Source: Shewanella denitrificans OS217
GTDB taxonomy: Bacteria > Pseudomonadota > Gammaproteobacteria > Enterobacterales > Shewanellaceae
Length of the DNA: 64,000 nt
Direction of reading: 5' to 3'
NCBI RefSeq assembly: GCF_000013765.1
Contig: NC_007954.1
Span: 558,001-622,000, forward strand
Position 1 is the first letter of the stretch. Each line of letters begins with the position of its first letter. The position numbers were made by a program, and so were the translations under genes. The notes beneath the pieces were generated by a model. That model made no database searches and was not told where the DNA came from. It saw only the letters and a program-made list of their open reading frames with translations. This document shows positions 44,102-54,000 of this stretch, one piece after another.

Positions 44102-44908
44102 ATGGAAGGTGGTTTAGTTAGGTTAGAAAAACATCAGGGGATAGCCTATGTCACCCTGTCACGGCCAGATAAATATAACGCATTGAATTTTGATATGTTT
44201 AAGGCGATTGATAAGGCCATTAAGCAACTGCAGCAAGATAAACAGCTTAGACTGGTGATATTGACTGGGGCGGGTGGTAATTTCAGCTCTGGGCTGGATG
44301 TGAAAAGCCTAAGTAAAGACCCAGGTAAGGCGCTGAATTTGTTGTTTAAGTGGCTTCCCGGTAATGCCAACTTGGCTCAACGAGTGTCCCTAGGTTGGCA
44401 GAGGCTGCCTGTGCCTGTGATAGCGGTTATCGAAGGGGTTTGCTATGGCGGCGGTATGCAAATTGTGTTGGGCGCAGATATACGCATAGCAGCGGATACT
44501 GCCAAACTATCCATAATGGAAGCTAAGTGGGGCTTAGTCCCCGATATGGCAGGCCTTGCCGGATTAAGGCAGCTTGTTAGTAAAGATCAGGCGCTGAAAC
44601 TCACCTATACCGCTGAAGTTTTAAACGCCGATGAAGCCTTAAGTTTAGGGTTAGTCACTGAGGTCGCGGCTGAACCTATGGCACGAGCTAAAGCCTTAGC
44701 TGAGCAGATAATGCAGACCTCACCCGATGCATGCGCCGCAATAAAACTGAGCATCAATCGCAGCTGGACCGCGTCTTTGCGCAGTTTATTAAGCCGAGAA
44801 TCATTGAGCCAAGTACGCCTATTACTGGGCAGAAATCGCCTGATCGCCGCATTAAGGCAGACTAAAGATCCGCAAAAACCTTATAGAAATCGCCAGCCTT
44901 GGTGGTAG
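44102..44908 (+). CDS. Enoyl-CoA hydratase/isomerase family protein
   Basis: Crotonase-fold enzyme of 268 residues, likely in fatty-acid or acyl-CoA breakdown. The oxyanion-hole segments are GAGGNFSSGLDVKSL and VIEGVCYGGGMQIVLGADIRIA. At the usual positions of the two hydratase glutamates there are MEAKWGLVPDM (acidic residue present) and no clear second Glu in GVCYGGGM. It may therefore be an isomerase or other crotonase and not a classical hydratase. FadR-like operator upstream. Single gene closed by a terminator. Confidence 0.85.
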   Translation: MEGGLVRLEKHQGIAYVTLSRPDKYNALNFDMFKAIDKAIKQLQQDKQLRLVILTGAGGNFSSGLDVKSLSKDPGKALNLLFKWLPGNANLAQRVSLGWQRLPVPVIAVIEGVCYGGGMQIVLGADIRIAADTAKLSIMEAKWGLVPDMAGLAGLRQLVSKDQALKLTYTAEVLNADEALSLGLVTEVAAEPMARAKALAEQIMQTSPDACAAIKLSINRSWTASLRSLLSRESLSQVRLLLGRNRLIAALRQTKDPQKPYRNRQPWW

Positions 44909-44938
44909 ATGAGCGAGGTTATACTCCAAAGTCCTAGT

Positions 44939-44966
44939 CGCTCAGCTTAATGGCTGGGCGTTTTTT
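44939..44966 (+). terminator. Terminator of the crotonase gene
   Basis: CGCTCAGC (44939-44946) pairs with GCTGGGCG (44953-44960) with one G-U pair and is followed by T6. Confidence 0.82.
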
Positions 44967-44995
44967 GCCTCTCTGTTCAGCCTAGCAATAGCAGG

Positions 44996-45874
44996 TTAAT
45001 TGCCTGTGGCAATACGTGCGAAGCCTTCGATGTAGTTCTGAGCTTCTTCCCAGCCACTGGGGTTATCTAAGCGTAAATTGAGCCTGTATTGCCGGTAAAG
45101 GCGAGGTGATTTCAACTGGTTCACGGCTTGCCTTTGGTGTGCATTGGCTAAGGACACTGGGTGGCCATTGGGGGACTGCAGATCCAGCACAGGAAAAGTC
45201 TGCATGAGTAACTGCTGGGCTATGCTTTTACGTCGGCTGGGTTCATCGATAAGCTCTTCATGTTCGCGGTAAGGGTTGATGAGCACGAGTACATCGGGTG
45301 CTGGAATTTTCTTATCAAACAATAAGCTGACCAGAATACCTGCGCTGTCGTCAGACACTAAATACATTTTAAGGCCAGTATAGGAATCGCTGAGGGCTTC
45401 CAGTGGGGTAAAGCTCTTGGTCAGTGCTTCTTGTTGGAAGTTTCTAAGCTCTAGCAACTGCGCCGAGTTATACAAGGGGGTAGGCTGGTAACCGCTGACA
45501 CTAAGCTGCTCGCTGCCCGCTTTAGCTATTTCTTCAGCCCCAGTGGCAAAACTTGGACGATAAAGGCCTTTTGGCGGCGTGAGGCTGATGCTAGCCCAAC
45601 CTTCTGGGTTGAGGGATTTGCGCAGATGACTGATAAAGCCTGCCGCATCGGCATTACTGTCCGAGGGGCCTATGATAATCACGCTGCCAAGGCGCAATTT
45701 ACCTTCCCAAGGGCGCACTAACACTGGCAGAGGTTGACCTTCGACCTCTATGCTGGTGACTTCATCTTGTGGCAAATAATCGTAGTCAGTTTTGCCATAA
45801 ACACTTGGGCTGTGCAGTAAGTTAATAGCGGCACTGAACAAGATAACTAAGATTAAATCGCGACGAGTCAGCAT
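44996..45874 (-). CDS. DUF3530 family protein, possible alpha/beta-hydrolase
   Basis: A 292-residue exported protein with a signal-anchor-like N-terminus (residues about 8-27, ending VYGKTDYD). The DUF3530 pattern is visible: EGQPLPVLVRPWEGKLRLGSVIIIGPSDSNADAAGFISHLRKSLNPEGWASISLTPP, with a hydrolase-like fold expected. The usual nucleophile elbow GxSxG is not present in clear form; VSDDSAGILVSLL occupies the area. It lies downstream of rapA in the same direction but behind a terminator. Confidence 0.8.
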   Translation of the reverse strand: MLTRRDLILVILFSAAINLLHSPSVYGKTDYDYLPQDEVTSIEVEGQPLPVLVRPWEGKLRLGSVIIIGPSDSNADAAGFISHLRKSLNPEGWASISLTPPKGLYRPSFATGAEEIAKAGSEQLSVSGYQPTPLYNSAQLLELRNFQQEALTKSFTPLEALSDSYTGLKMYLVSDDSAGILVSLLFDKKIPAPDVLVLINPYREHEELIDEPSRRKSIAQQLLMQTFPVLDLQSPNGHPVSLANAHQRQAVNQLKSPRLYRQYRLNLRLDNPSGWEEAQNYIEGFARIATGN

Positions 45875-45928
45875 CCAAGTAAAGCCCTATAAAATAAAGT
45901 GTTAAGCATAGCCAATTCCATGACTAAT

Positions 45929-45957
45929 AAAAAGCCCTGCATTAAGCAGGGCTTTTT
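45929..45957 (-). terminator. Terminator downstream of rapA
   Basis: GCCCTGC / GCAGGGC stem (45934-45940 with 45946-45952) around ATTAA, flanked by A5 and T5. On the minus strand it follows the pentamer repeat in the rapA 3' untranslated region. Confidence 0.88.
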
Positions 45958-45959
45958 AT

Positions 45960-45992
45960 TTTCCTTTCCTTTCCTTTCCTTTCCTTTCCTTT
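45960..45992. repeat. TTTCC pentanucleotide tandem repeat
   Basis: Six uninterrupted copies of TTTCC (45960-45989) plus a partial copy. Immediately after lies a two-copy AAGGACT-type heptamer (about 45997-46010). The tract sits between the rapA stop and its terminator, about 90 bp upstream of the DUF3530 start. Confidence 0.92.
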
Positions 45993-46052
45993 GTTAAGGA
46001 CTAAGGACTAAGGGTTAAAGACTTTGATTTTACTTGTTCAGCACTTGGGCGG

Positions 46053-48959
46053 CTAGACGTGGCTCACAAGCACCATTCGAATAGCATCCAGTTGTAACTG
46101 ACTGGCATCCAAATAGCCGTTCAGCTCAGCCATCTGGTTACGCACATATTCAAGCTCTTCTTCACGTATGTTGGGGTTAACCGCTTTCAGTGCTTCTAAG
46201 CGTTCAAGTTCAGCGGTGAGCTGGCTTGTCATCGATGCTCTGGCATCCACTAATAGCGCATCTAATCCCTGCTGGGCTTGCTCTTGTCCTTTTGCTAGCA
46301 AGGGGTGCAGTAGTGGCTGTGACGCATTGACTAGCTTACTGGCAATGTGGCGGTTTACCGCGCTGAGCTGTTTTTCGAAGTTGTTATAGTCCACTTTGGT
46401 GGCCAAGTTATTGCCGTTTTTATCAAGCAATACCCTGATTGGTGTCGGTGGTAGATAACGATATAACTGGCTCGATTTCGGCGCAGAAGCATCGGCCATG
46501 TAGATAAGCTCAAGGAACAAGGTGCCCGCGGGCAATGCTTTATTCTTGAGTACGGCGACGCTAGTAGTGCCAGTTTCAGAGCCAGTGATGAGATCTAAGC
46601 CTGTCTGTACCAGCGGGTGCTCTTCTGAGATAAAGGCAATATCATCTCGAGATAGCGCCGTTTCTCTATCGAAGGTGACTGTGACGCCATCTTCGGGAAG
46701 GCCCGGGTAAGTTGGGAATAGCATGTGCTCACTGGGGCGTAAGACTATGGTGTTTTCACCGTTATCTTCTTGATCGACACCGATAATGTCCCACAGTCTA
46801 ATGACTGAACCCACAAGATGAGTGTCATTGTCTTTTTGGGCTAAACGTTCAATTAATGCCGCAGCGCGGGCACCACCGTGGGAGTTAATTTCCAGCAGCT
46901 TATCGCGGCCTCTCTCCATGGCTTGCTTTAGTTCTTTGTATTTATGCTGAGTGTGATTCAGTAGCTGAGTCATAGCGTCAGCGTCGTCTTCACACAGAAC
47001 TTGCGTCAACTCTTCGGCAAATTCGTTAAACAGCACATGGCCGCTAGGGCAGGTGAGCTCGAAGGCATTGAGGCCATGGTGATACCACTGCATTAATCTT
47101 TCTTGGGCAGTGCCTTCAAGGTAAGGAAGATGAATTTGAATATCATTTTTCTGACCGATACGGTCAAGGCGACCGATGCGCTGCTCTAATAAATCTGGAT
47201 TTAATGGCAAGTCGAACAAGACTAAATGGCTGGCAAACTGGAAGTTACGTCCTTCAGAGCCAATTTCCGAACAAATTAGGGCTTGAGCGCCAGCGTCTTC
47301 CTGAGCGAAATAGGCACCGGCCTTGTCACGCTCTATGATGGACATGCCTTCATGGAATACGGTTGCCAAAATACCTTCGCGGGTGCGCAGCGCTTCTTCA
47401 AGGCTAAGTGCGGTTTCCGCTTGGCTGGCGATAATAAGCACTTTCTTGCTGCGATGGGATTTTAAAAATGCAATCAACCAGTCGACACGGGTATCAAACT
47501 TCCACCAGCTAGCGCTGTCACTTTCAAAGGCTTGATAGAGTTTCTCAGGGCTTAAAGCTTCTAATGCTTTGGCTTGCGGCGTCTTTTTACCACTCATCAT
47601 GGCATTAACGCGCTCTGCGGTCACATATTGTTCCGGCATGGCCTGCGGATGCGGATTGAAAATACGCTTAGGGAACCCCTTCACTGAGGCGCGGCTGTTG
47701 CGATATAAGACTCTGCCCGTGCCATGACGGTCCAGTAGCTCTTGCAATAAGCCATCACGAGCCGCCTGTTGTTGCTCAGGGTCGACCTCGTTTGCTTGAA
47801 TTAAGCGTATGCTAGGTGCGATGTCTTTTTCAGACAACAACTCAGTTAAGCTGTTGATCGCGCTATCATTGAGCTTCTTCTCGCCACTTAAAGCCTCTGC
47901 GGCTTCAGCAACGGCTTGATAGCCTTGCTCTTCAGTTAGGAAGGCGTCGTAGTCGTAGAATCTGTCGGGGTCCAGTAAGCGCAGCCGAGCAAAGTGACTC
48001 TGGTGGCCTAATTGATCTGGTGTTGCCGTGAGCAATAATACTCCAGGCACTACTTCACTTAAGGCTTCAACCACTTGATAAGCACGGCTCGGGGCATCTT
48101 CGCTCCACTCTAAATGATGGGCTTCATCCACCACCAGTAAGTCCCAGTCGGCATCGAGGGCTTGATCTAAGCGCTTTTTCTTACGCAGTAGTTCCAGTGA
48201 ACAAATGACTAACTGCTCTGTGTAGAAAGGGTTGTCGTTATCGGCATAAGCCTCGACACACCTGTCTTCATCAAACACAGAGAAACGTAAATTAAACCGG
48301 CGCAGCATCTCTACTAACCACTGATGGCGTAGGGTATCTGGCACTATGACTAAAATGCGCTCGGCGCGGCCAGTCAGCAGCTGCTGATGCATAATAAGGC
48401 CGGCTTCTATGGTCTTACCTAGGCCGACTTCATCGGCGAGTAACACTCTAGGCGCATAGCGACGACCCACTTCATGGGCTATCCACTGCTGGTGGGCGAT
48501 AAGCCCCACTCTTGGGCCTTGTAATCCCAATAAATCTGAGCTGGCTAATTTATGGCGCAGTAACTGGCATTGGTAGCGGATCCCAAATCTGTCTAAGCGA
48601 TCAATTTGTCCGGCAAATAACCTGTCTTGGGGCTTATTAAAGCGGATATTGTGGCTGATTAGTGTTTCCCGTAGGCTAACGGTTTCTCCCGTTTCACTGT
48701 GGGTGCCGTGGTAGACCACTAGCTGGTCTTTCTCTACCACTTCAGTGACAGTAATACTCCAGCCTTCATGGCTTTCAACGGTATCATTAGGATTGAAAAT
48801 AACACGTGTCAATGGCGCTTCAGCGCGGGAGAACATACGGTTCTCACCGGTGGCGGGGAAGAGTAGCGTGACCATACGGCCTTCTACTTGTACAACAGTG
48901 CCTAATCCAAGCTCTGACTCGGTATCACTTATCCAACGTTGACCTAAAGCGAACGGCAT
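46053..48959 (-). CDS. rapA: RNA polymerase-associated helicase-like protein RapA
   Basis: SWI2/SNF2 ATPase that binds RNA polymerase and aids its recycling. The 968-residue form starts at ATG 48959 (MPFALGQRWISDTESELGLGTVV), matching the E. coli length exactly. It has Walker A LADEVGLGKTIEAG, DEAH box LLVVDEAHHLEW, motif III LLTATPDQL, and the C-terminal helicase blocks ALICSEIGSEGRNFQFASHLVLFDLPLNPDLLEQRIGRLDRIGQ. An upstream in-frame start at 48989 would add ten residues outside the family. Confidence 0.97.
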   Translation of the reverse strand: MPFALGQRWISDTESELGLGTVVQVEGRMVTLLFPATGENRMFSRAEAPLTRVIFNPNDTVESHEGWSITVTEVVEKDQLVVYHGTHSETGETVSLRETLISHNIRFNKPQDRLFAGQIDRLDRFGIRYQCQLLRHKLASSDLLGLQGPRVGLIAHQQWIAHEVGRRYAPRVLLADEVGLGKTIEAGLIMHQQLLTGRAERILVIVPDTLRHQWLVEMLRRFNLRFSVFDEDRCVEAYADNDNPFYTEQLVICSLELLRKKKRLDQALDADWDLLVVDEAHHLEWSEDAPSRAYQVVEALSEVVPGVLLLTATPDQLGHQSHFARLRLLDPDRFYDYDAFLTEEQGYQAVAEAAEALSGEKKLNDSAINSLTELLSEKDIAPSIRLIQANEVDPEQQQAARDGLLQELLDRHGTGRVLYRNSRASVKGFPKRIFNPHPQAMPEQYVTAERVNAMMSGKKTPQAKALEALSPEKLYQAFESDSASWWKFDTRVDWLIAFLKSHRSKKVLIIASQAETALSLEEALRTREGILATVFHEGMSIIERDKAGAYFAQEDAGAQALICSEIGSEGRNFQFASHLVLFDLPLNPDLLEQRIGRLDRIGQKNDIQIHLPYLEGTAQERLMQWYHHGLNAFELTCPSGHVLFNEFAEELTQVLCEDDADAMTQLLNHTQHKYKELKQAMERGRDKLLEINSHGGARAAALIERLAQKDNDTHLVGSVIRLWDIIGVDQEDNGENTIVLRPSEHMLFPTYPGLPEDGVTVTFDRETALSRDDIAFISEEHPLVQTGLDLITGSETGTTSVAVLKNKALPAGTLFLELIYMADASAPKSSQLYRYLPPTPIRVLLDKNGNNLATKVDYNNFEKQLSAVNRHIASKLVNASQPLLHPLLAKGQEQAQQGLDALLVDARASMTSQLTAELERLEALKAVNPNIREEELEYVRNQMAELNGYLDASQLQLDAIRMVLVSHV

Positions 48960-49373
48960 TTTTAAACTCTCATGTTCAGACGGATTCAATTCGAGGGCGC
49001 GTATCTTATACCAAACCCAGTGAGATTTGAATTCTAGCAGTGATTTAACTGACTGTGAGGCGCAAGCTATCGTAATAATGTCATCTTTTTGTCATGTATT
49101 AGGGGTTACATTCGCCTAAGACACTGATTTAGAAACTGAGTGACAGTTGAGATTTTGTCACTTAACTGCCATAGTCAAATTGAGCGAATGCTGATTTAGC
49201 ACCATGCATAAGTTCAAGGTGTAGTATTTGAAATCAGCTATTCAATGCTATTTAGTTGTTTGTTGTTGATAGCATATAAGGACGTTAACGGGTTTGCCCG
49301 CGCAGCGACAGCCTGACCGCCAAAGCCGATGTGAGTCGCAATCCCATTGACGCCAAGTCACCCTGGAGGCGCC
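48960..49373. other. Divergent intergenic region between rapA and the PIN-PhoH gene
   Basis: About 410 bp without a supported gene. A minus-strand ORF at 49248-49520 overlaps the phoH start and has no recognisable features. No palindrome of note was found. Confidence 0.5.
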
Positions 49374-50768
49374 ATGAAACAAGACCGCAGAAAATTGTTT
49401 GTACTGGATACCAATGTGTTGCTGCACGAGCCTTTGGCGATTTACTCGTTTAAGGAACACGATGTGGTGATCCCCATGACTGTGCTTGAAGAACTCGATA
49501 ACATCAAAGACAGGAAGCACGATATTAGCCGAGATGCTAGGGTGGCTATTCGCGCCTTAGAAGATATCCTCGGTGGCCCCACTACCCCTGAACAAATTCT
49601 AAAAGGCGTGCCCTTACCCAGCAGAGAAGGCCATCTGGATGTGGCGGGCAGCTTATCCATTTTCCCTGACCACCAAGTGGACTTCATCGCAGGCGCCCTG
49701 CCGGGTGACAATAACGACAACCTGATCATCAACGTCGCCTTACACCTACAAAAAGTGCATAAGCCGCGCACTGTAGTGCTAGTGACTAAAGACATTAATA
49801 TGCGCCTTAAAGCCAAGGGCGCTGGCATAGAAAAAGTTGAAGATTACCGCACAGATCAATTGATTGATGATATCCGTTTTCTGGCCAAAGGCTTCTATCA
49901 ATTTGAAGGGGATTTCTGGTCAAAACTGGATAAAGTCACCACTGAGCGCCAGGGCAAGCACACCATTCACCATGTGCCTATAGCGGCCTTAGGCAAGGAG
50001 GCGTTCTACCTTAACCAATATTTACTGGATGATGAAGCCAACTTCTGTGGCCGTATTACCGGTAAGACGGACACTCAGCTAGACATAATCGATCTGGGCC
50101 GTGACAGGTTAAATCATATAGAAGCCTGGGGTATTAAGCCTAAGAATATCTATCAAGGGATGGCACTCAATGCTTTACTCGATCCTGAAATTGATTTGGT
50201 TATTCTCACCGGCCCCGCAGGTTGCGGTAAGACATTATTGGCCATAGCCGCAGCCCTAGAACTTGTGGTGGAGCGTAAGCGCTATGACAAGATCATAGTC
50301 ACTCGAAATACCCCAGAAATAGCCGAGTCCATCGGTTTCTTGCCCGGCACGGAAGAAGAGAAAATGGCGCCTTGGCTTGCTGCCATTACTGACACTTTAG
50401 AAGTACTGCATAAAAATGATGTGAATCCCAGTGGCAGCATGAATTACATCATGGAGAAGGCCAACATTCAGTTTAAGTCGATAAACTTTATGCGCGGCCG
50501 CTCGATTCAAAACTCTGTGGTCTTGCTCGATGAATGCCAAAACCTCACCGCATCGCAAATAAAAACCATGATAACCCGCATGGGGGAGGGCACTAAATTG
50601 ATCTGTTGTGGCAACTTGTCCCAAATTGACTCGACGTATTTAACTGCCGTCACCTCAGGACTCACTTACATAGTCGAGCGCTTTAAAGACTTTGAAGGCA
50701 GTGCCAATGTGTACTTAAATGGCGTGGTACGTTCACGCTTAGCCGAGTACGCTGAAGAACATTTATAA
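49374..50768 (+). CDS. PIN-domain PhoH-family ATPase (PhoH2/YlaK type)
   Basis: Fusion of an N-terminal PIN nuclease domain (FVLDTNVLLHEP, later acidic residues in LEELDNIKDRKHD and DNNDNLIINVAL) with a C-terminal PhoH ATPase domain. The ATPase part has Walker A GPAGCGKTLLA and Walker B VVLLDECQNLTASQ. Related PhoH2 proteins act as RNA helicase-RNases. The 464-residue start at ATG 49374 has TGGAGGC about six bases upstream. Unlike mycobacterial PhoH2 there is no antitoxin-like gene next to it. Confidence 0.92.
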   Translation: MKQDRRKLFVLDTNVLLHEPLAIYSFKEHDVVIPMTVLEELDNIKDRKHDISRDARVAIRALEDILGGPTTPEQILKGVPLPSREGHLDVAGSLSIFPDHQVDFIAGALPGDNNDNLIINVALHLQKVHKPRTVVLVTKDINMRLKAKGAGIEKVEDYRTDQLIDDIRFLAKGFYQFEGDFWSKLDKVTTERQGKHTIHHVPIAALGKEAFYLNQYLLDDEANFCGRITGKTDTQLDIIDLGRDRLNHIEAWGIKPKNIYQGMALNALLDPEIDLVILTGPAGCGKTLLAIAAALELVVERKRYDKIIVTRNTPEIAESIGFLPGTEEEKMAPWLAAITDTLEVLHKNDVNPSGSMNYIMEKANIQFKSINFMRGRSIQNSVVLLDECQNLTASQIKTMITRMGEGTKLICCGNLSQIDSTYLTAVTSGLTYIVERFKDFEGSANVYLNGVVRSRLAEYAEEHL

Positions 50769-50834
50769 CCGTCACTGCGGGACTGACCTTTTTACAATCC
50801 GTCGAGGGCAGTACGCTGAAGAACACTTATAACC
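50746..50834 (+). repeat. Direct repeat of the phoH stop-codon region
   Basis: Twenty-five bases spanning the end of the phoH gene (50746-50770, GTACGCTGAAGAAC... ending TTATAACC) recur at 50810-50834 with a single change, 64 bases downstream. The repeat includes the final codons and the stop. Confidence 0.85.
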
Positions 50835-50867
50835 CTGCTTAAGCGTTAAAATAAGCGTTTAGCACCC

Positions 50868-50893
50868 AAAAGGCTAGCTTAGGCTAGTCTTTT
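50868..50893 (+). terminator. Terminator after the PIN-PhoH gene
   Basis: AAAAGGCTAGC and GCTAGTCTTTT form an 11-bp stem with one G-U pair around a TTAG loop. The arms themselves supply the A and T runs. Confidence 0.75.
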
Positions 50894-51024
50894 CGCTGTT
50901 ATTGAGGCGTAATTTAACTGCCTTTGCTGATATCTTCCTGATATTATGTGCAAATACTATGCATAGAACGCGGCTGTACTCCCTTAACTCACCTCTTTTG
51001 CCTTAAGCCGCCCAAGGGTTATTA

Positions 51025-54000
51025 ATGAAATCGACTGAGCCAGACTTACAATTAAAATCCCCTATTCAGCGAAATTATAACCGCGCCGTTTTCTATACCT
51101 ATATTGGTGTGATTGTCATGGCCTTGTTGTCGGCATGGGTGTTATTCGATAGGCAAAAAGTACAACTTATCGAACAGCGGGAAGAGCAAGTGGCACGTCA
51201 CGTGTTGCAAATTGACTTGTTGCTGGAGTCGAGCATTCGTGCGGTGAAGAGCCTGCGCAATGTTGCGGTGGATCACCTAAGACTCGGCGAGCTGGCGCGC
51301 AAGGACATGTTGCCCGAGTATGAAAAATTTAATCAAGATGGACAATTTTTTACCTTAGAACCTAGTTATGCCAACGGCGGCGAACCTTTTACTAATATGG
51401 GCCGCATTACAGGTTCAGGTTCACTTAAAAACCGCAGCGATAAGTTTTATCAAGAGCTGGAAATGCTGTTTGAATTGTCGCTGTCATTCCCAGTGGCTAA
51501 AGAAGCCGCCCCCAAGGCCTCCTCGATTTATTACATCTCCAATCAAAGGATTATGTCATCCTACCCTTGGTCTGCCAATGAGCAAGGCTTTCGGGAAGAG
51601 TTGCTCAACAAAAACCAATTTAGGCTGGCAACCCCTGAGATGAATCCTCAGCGCAGTGTATTCTGGAGCCAAGCTTATGTGGACGTGTCTGAGCAGGGCT
51701 TGCTCACCACCTTAGGCCTACCGGTTTACCTTGAGAATGAATTTATCGGCTCCATCAATTTAGACATGACCTTGTCGTCACTGGCTAAGCAAATACGCAT
51801 GTATTTTAAGATGCCAGGCACAGTTATCTTGCTGGATCAGCAAAACAATATCTTGTCCCATAGCGATTTCGATAGCACTGAGATGAACCGTGTCTATCAC
51901 ATCAGTCAGCGTATTCCTTCCGAATTACATTCGTTGGCCGAGTCGGAAATATTCGACGCCCATGAAGGCGTTCTGCGTAATGGCTATTACATTCACTCTG
52001 TGGCTTTGCATAACGCCCCTTGGCGACTGCTTTATTTACAAGAAGAAAGCGCGCTGTTTCAAGATGCTTGGGACAAATTACAGTTAACCTTCTTGCTGGT
52101 GGTGTTGGCCCTCTCTGTGCTGGTGACTATAGTCCATTGGCAGACGCGCCGCGCCTTCGTAAGCCCTGCATCAAGGCTGCTGACTCACCTTGAAGTGTGC
52201 TCGCAATCGCCGATTAAGCCGCCCCATAAAATCACCTCAGGCTGGGAGCCTTGGTTTCAGTTGGTGAGCCGCATTTTCGAAGAAAACAAACAATACACCT
52301 TGCATTTGGCCGAGCAAAATAAGCGCTTGGATAACTTAGTGGCCAAACGCACCCAAAGGTTGAGAGAAACCACTGAAAGGCGAGAGCGCGAATATGCCTT
52401 GCTGCGCTCCTTGATTGACTCTATTCCAGAGGCGATTGTCTTTAAAGATCAAGAAGGTAAGTACTTAGGTTGTAATAAATCTGCCGAGCACATGCTGGGT
52501 TACAGCGAAAGCGAAATGATCGGCATGACCTCGGTTGAGCTGACAAGCCCTGAGCAAGGGGCGCGGATCCGCTTAGAAGACAGTCAAGTACTCAAAGACA
52601 GGGCCGCATTGCGTTACCAAGAAAAGGTGGATATTTCAGGCAAATCTGTGCTGCTGGACATCTTAAAATTACCTTTCTACAATCGCCGCGGCGAGCTATT
52701 GGGGCTAATTTCTGTCTGGCGCGATGTCACCCGCGAGTACCAATCGGCGGAGCAGCTTCGGCTGTCAGAAGAGCGCTATCACTTGGCCATGGATGCAGTA
52801 GAAGATGGCCTGTGGGATTGGTATTTAGACTCAGAGCAAATCATCTGTAACCCGTCTTATTATTCTATGCTGGGCTATGAGACCAATGAATTTCCGGCGT
52901 TAATTTCATCCATCGAAGAGCTTATCCACCCCGATGATAGGGACAGGGTAAAAACCTACCGCGATCTCTACCTAAGTGAACCCAGCGGCGCCTACGAAAC
53001 AGAATTTAGAATGCGCACTAAGTCAGGGCGTTATTTGTGGGTGCTCTCCCGTGGCCGAGTGGTAGAGTTTACCGCCGATGGCATGCCGAGCCGTATGCTG
53101 GGTACCCATAAGGATATTACCCGTCAAAAGAGCAATGAAGTGGCGCTGCTGGAAGCTAAGCACGACGCCGAATTGGCCAACATGTATAAGAGTGAATTCT
53201 TGGCCAACATGAGTCATGAAATTCGCACCCCGATGAATGCCATTATCGGCATGTTGCAGCTGGCATCTCGTACTCAGTTGACCCTGCAGCAGCAAGATTA
53301 CCTTAATAAAGCGGGCTTCTCTGCCGAGTCATTATTAAGAATTATCAACGATATTCTCGATTTCTCTAAAATCGAAGCCGGCAAGCTTGAGCTTGAAAGT
53401 GTGCCATTCTCCTTGGAGAAAGTGCTGGATCATGTGATTGACATGAATGCCTTAAGCGCCCAAGAGAAAGGCGTCGAGTTATTGCTGTTCTCACCACTAA
53501 CCACAGGCTTAACCTTAAAAGGCGATCCGCTGCGGTTAGGGCAAGTGTTAGTCAACTTGTTGTCTAACGCGGTGAAGTTCACTCAAGACGGTGAGATTGA
53601 GCTGGGTTGTGAAGACGTGGGCGAACGCGATACCCAAATCAGCCTTAAGTTTTGGGTGCGCGATACCGGTATAGGCATCAGCCGTGAACAACAAGCGAAT
53701 CTATTTGATGCCTTCTCACAGGCTGACGGCTCAACCACCCGTCAATATGGCGGCACAGGGTTAGGCTTGTCCATCAGTAAACATTTAGTGTCCATGATGG
53801 GCGGTAACTTAAGTGTTGAATCAGAGCCGCAGCAGGGCAGCACCTTTAGTTTCACTCTCAGCTTTGACATAGCCAAAGAACTGCCGCAACAGCCGTTAGT
53901 CGTGCCTAAGCAGTTAAATAACTTGACTAGTTTAGTGGTGGATGACAATCCGAGCGCGCTGCAAATTTACTCTACTTTATTGCGTGACTTCAGCTTTGGG

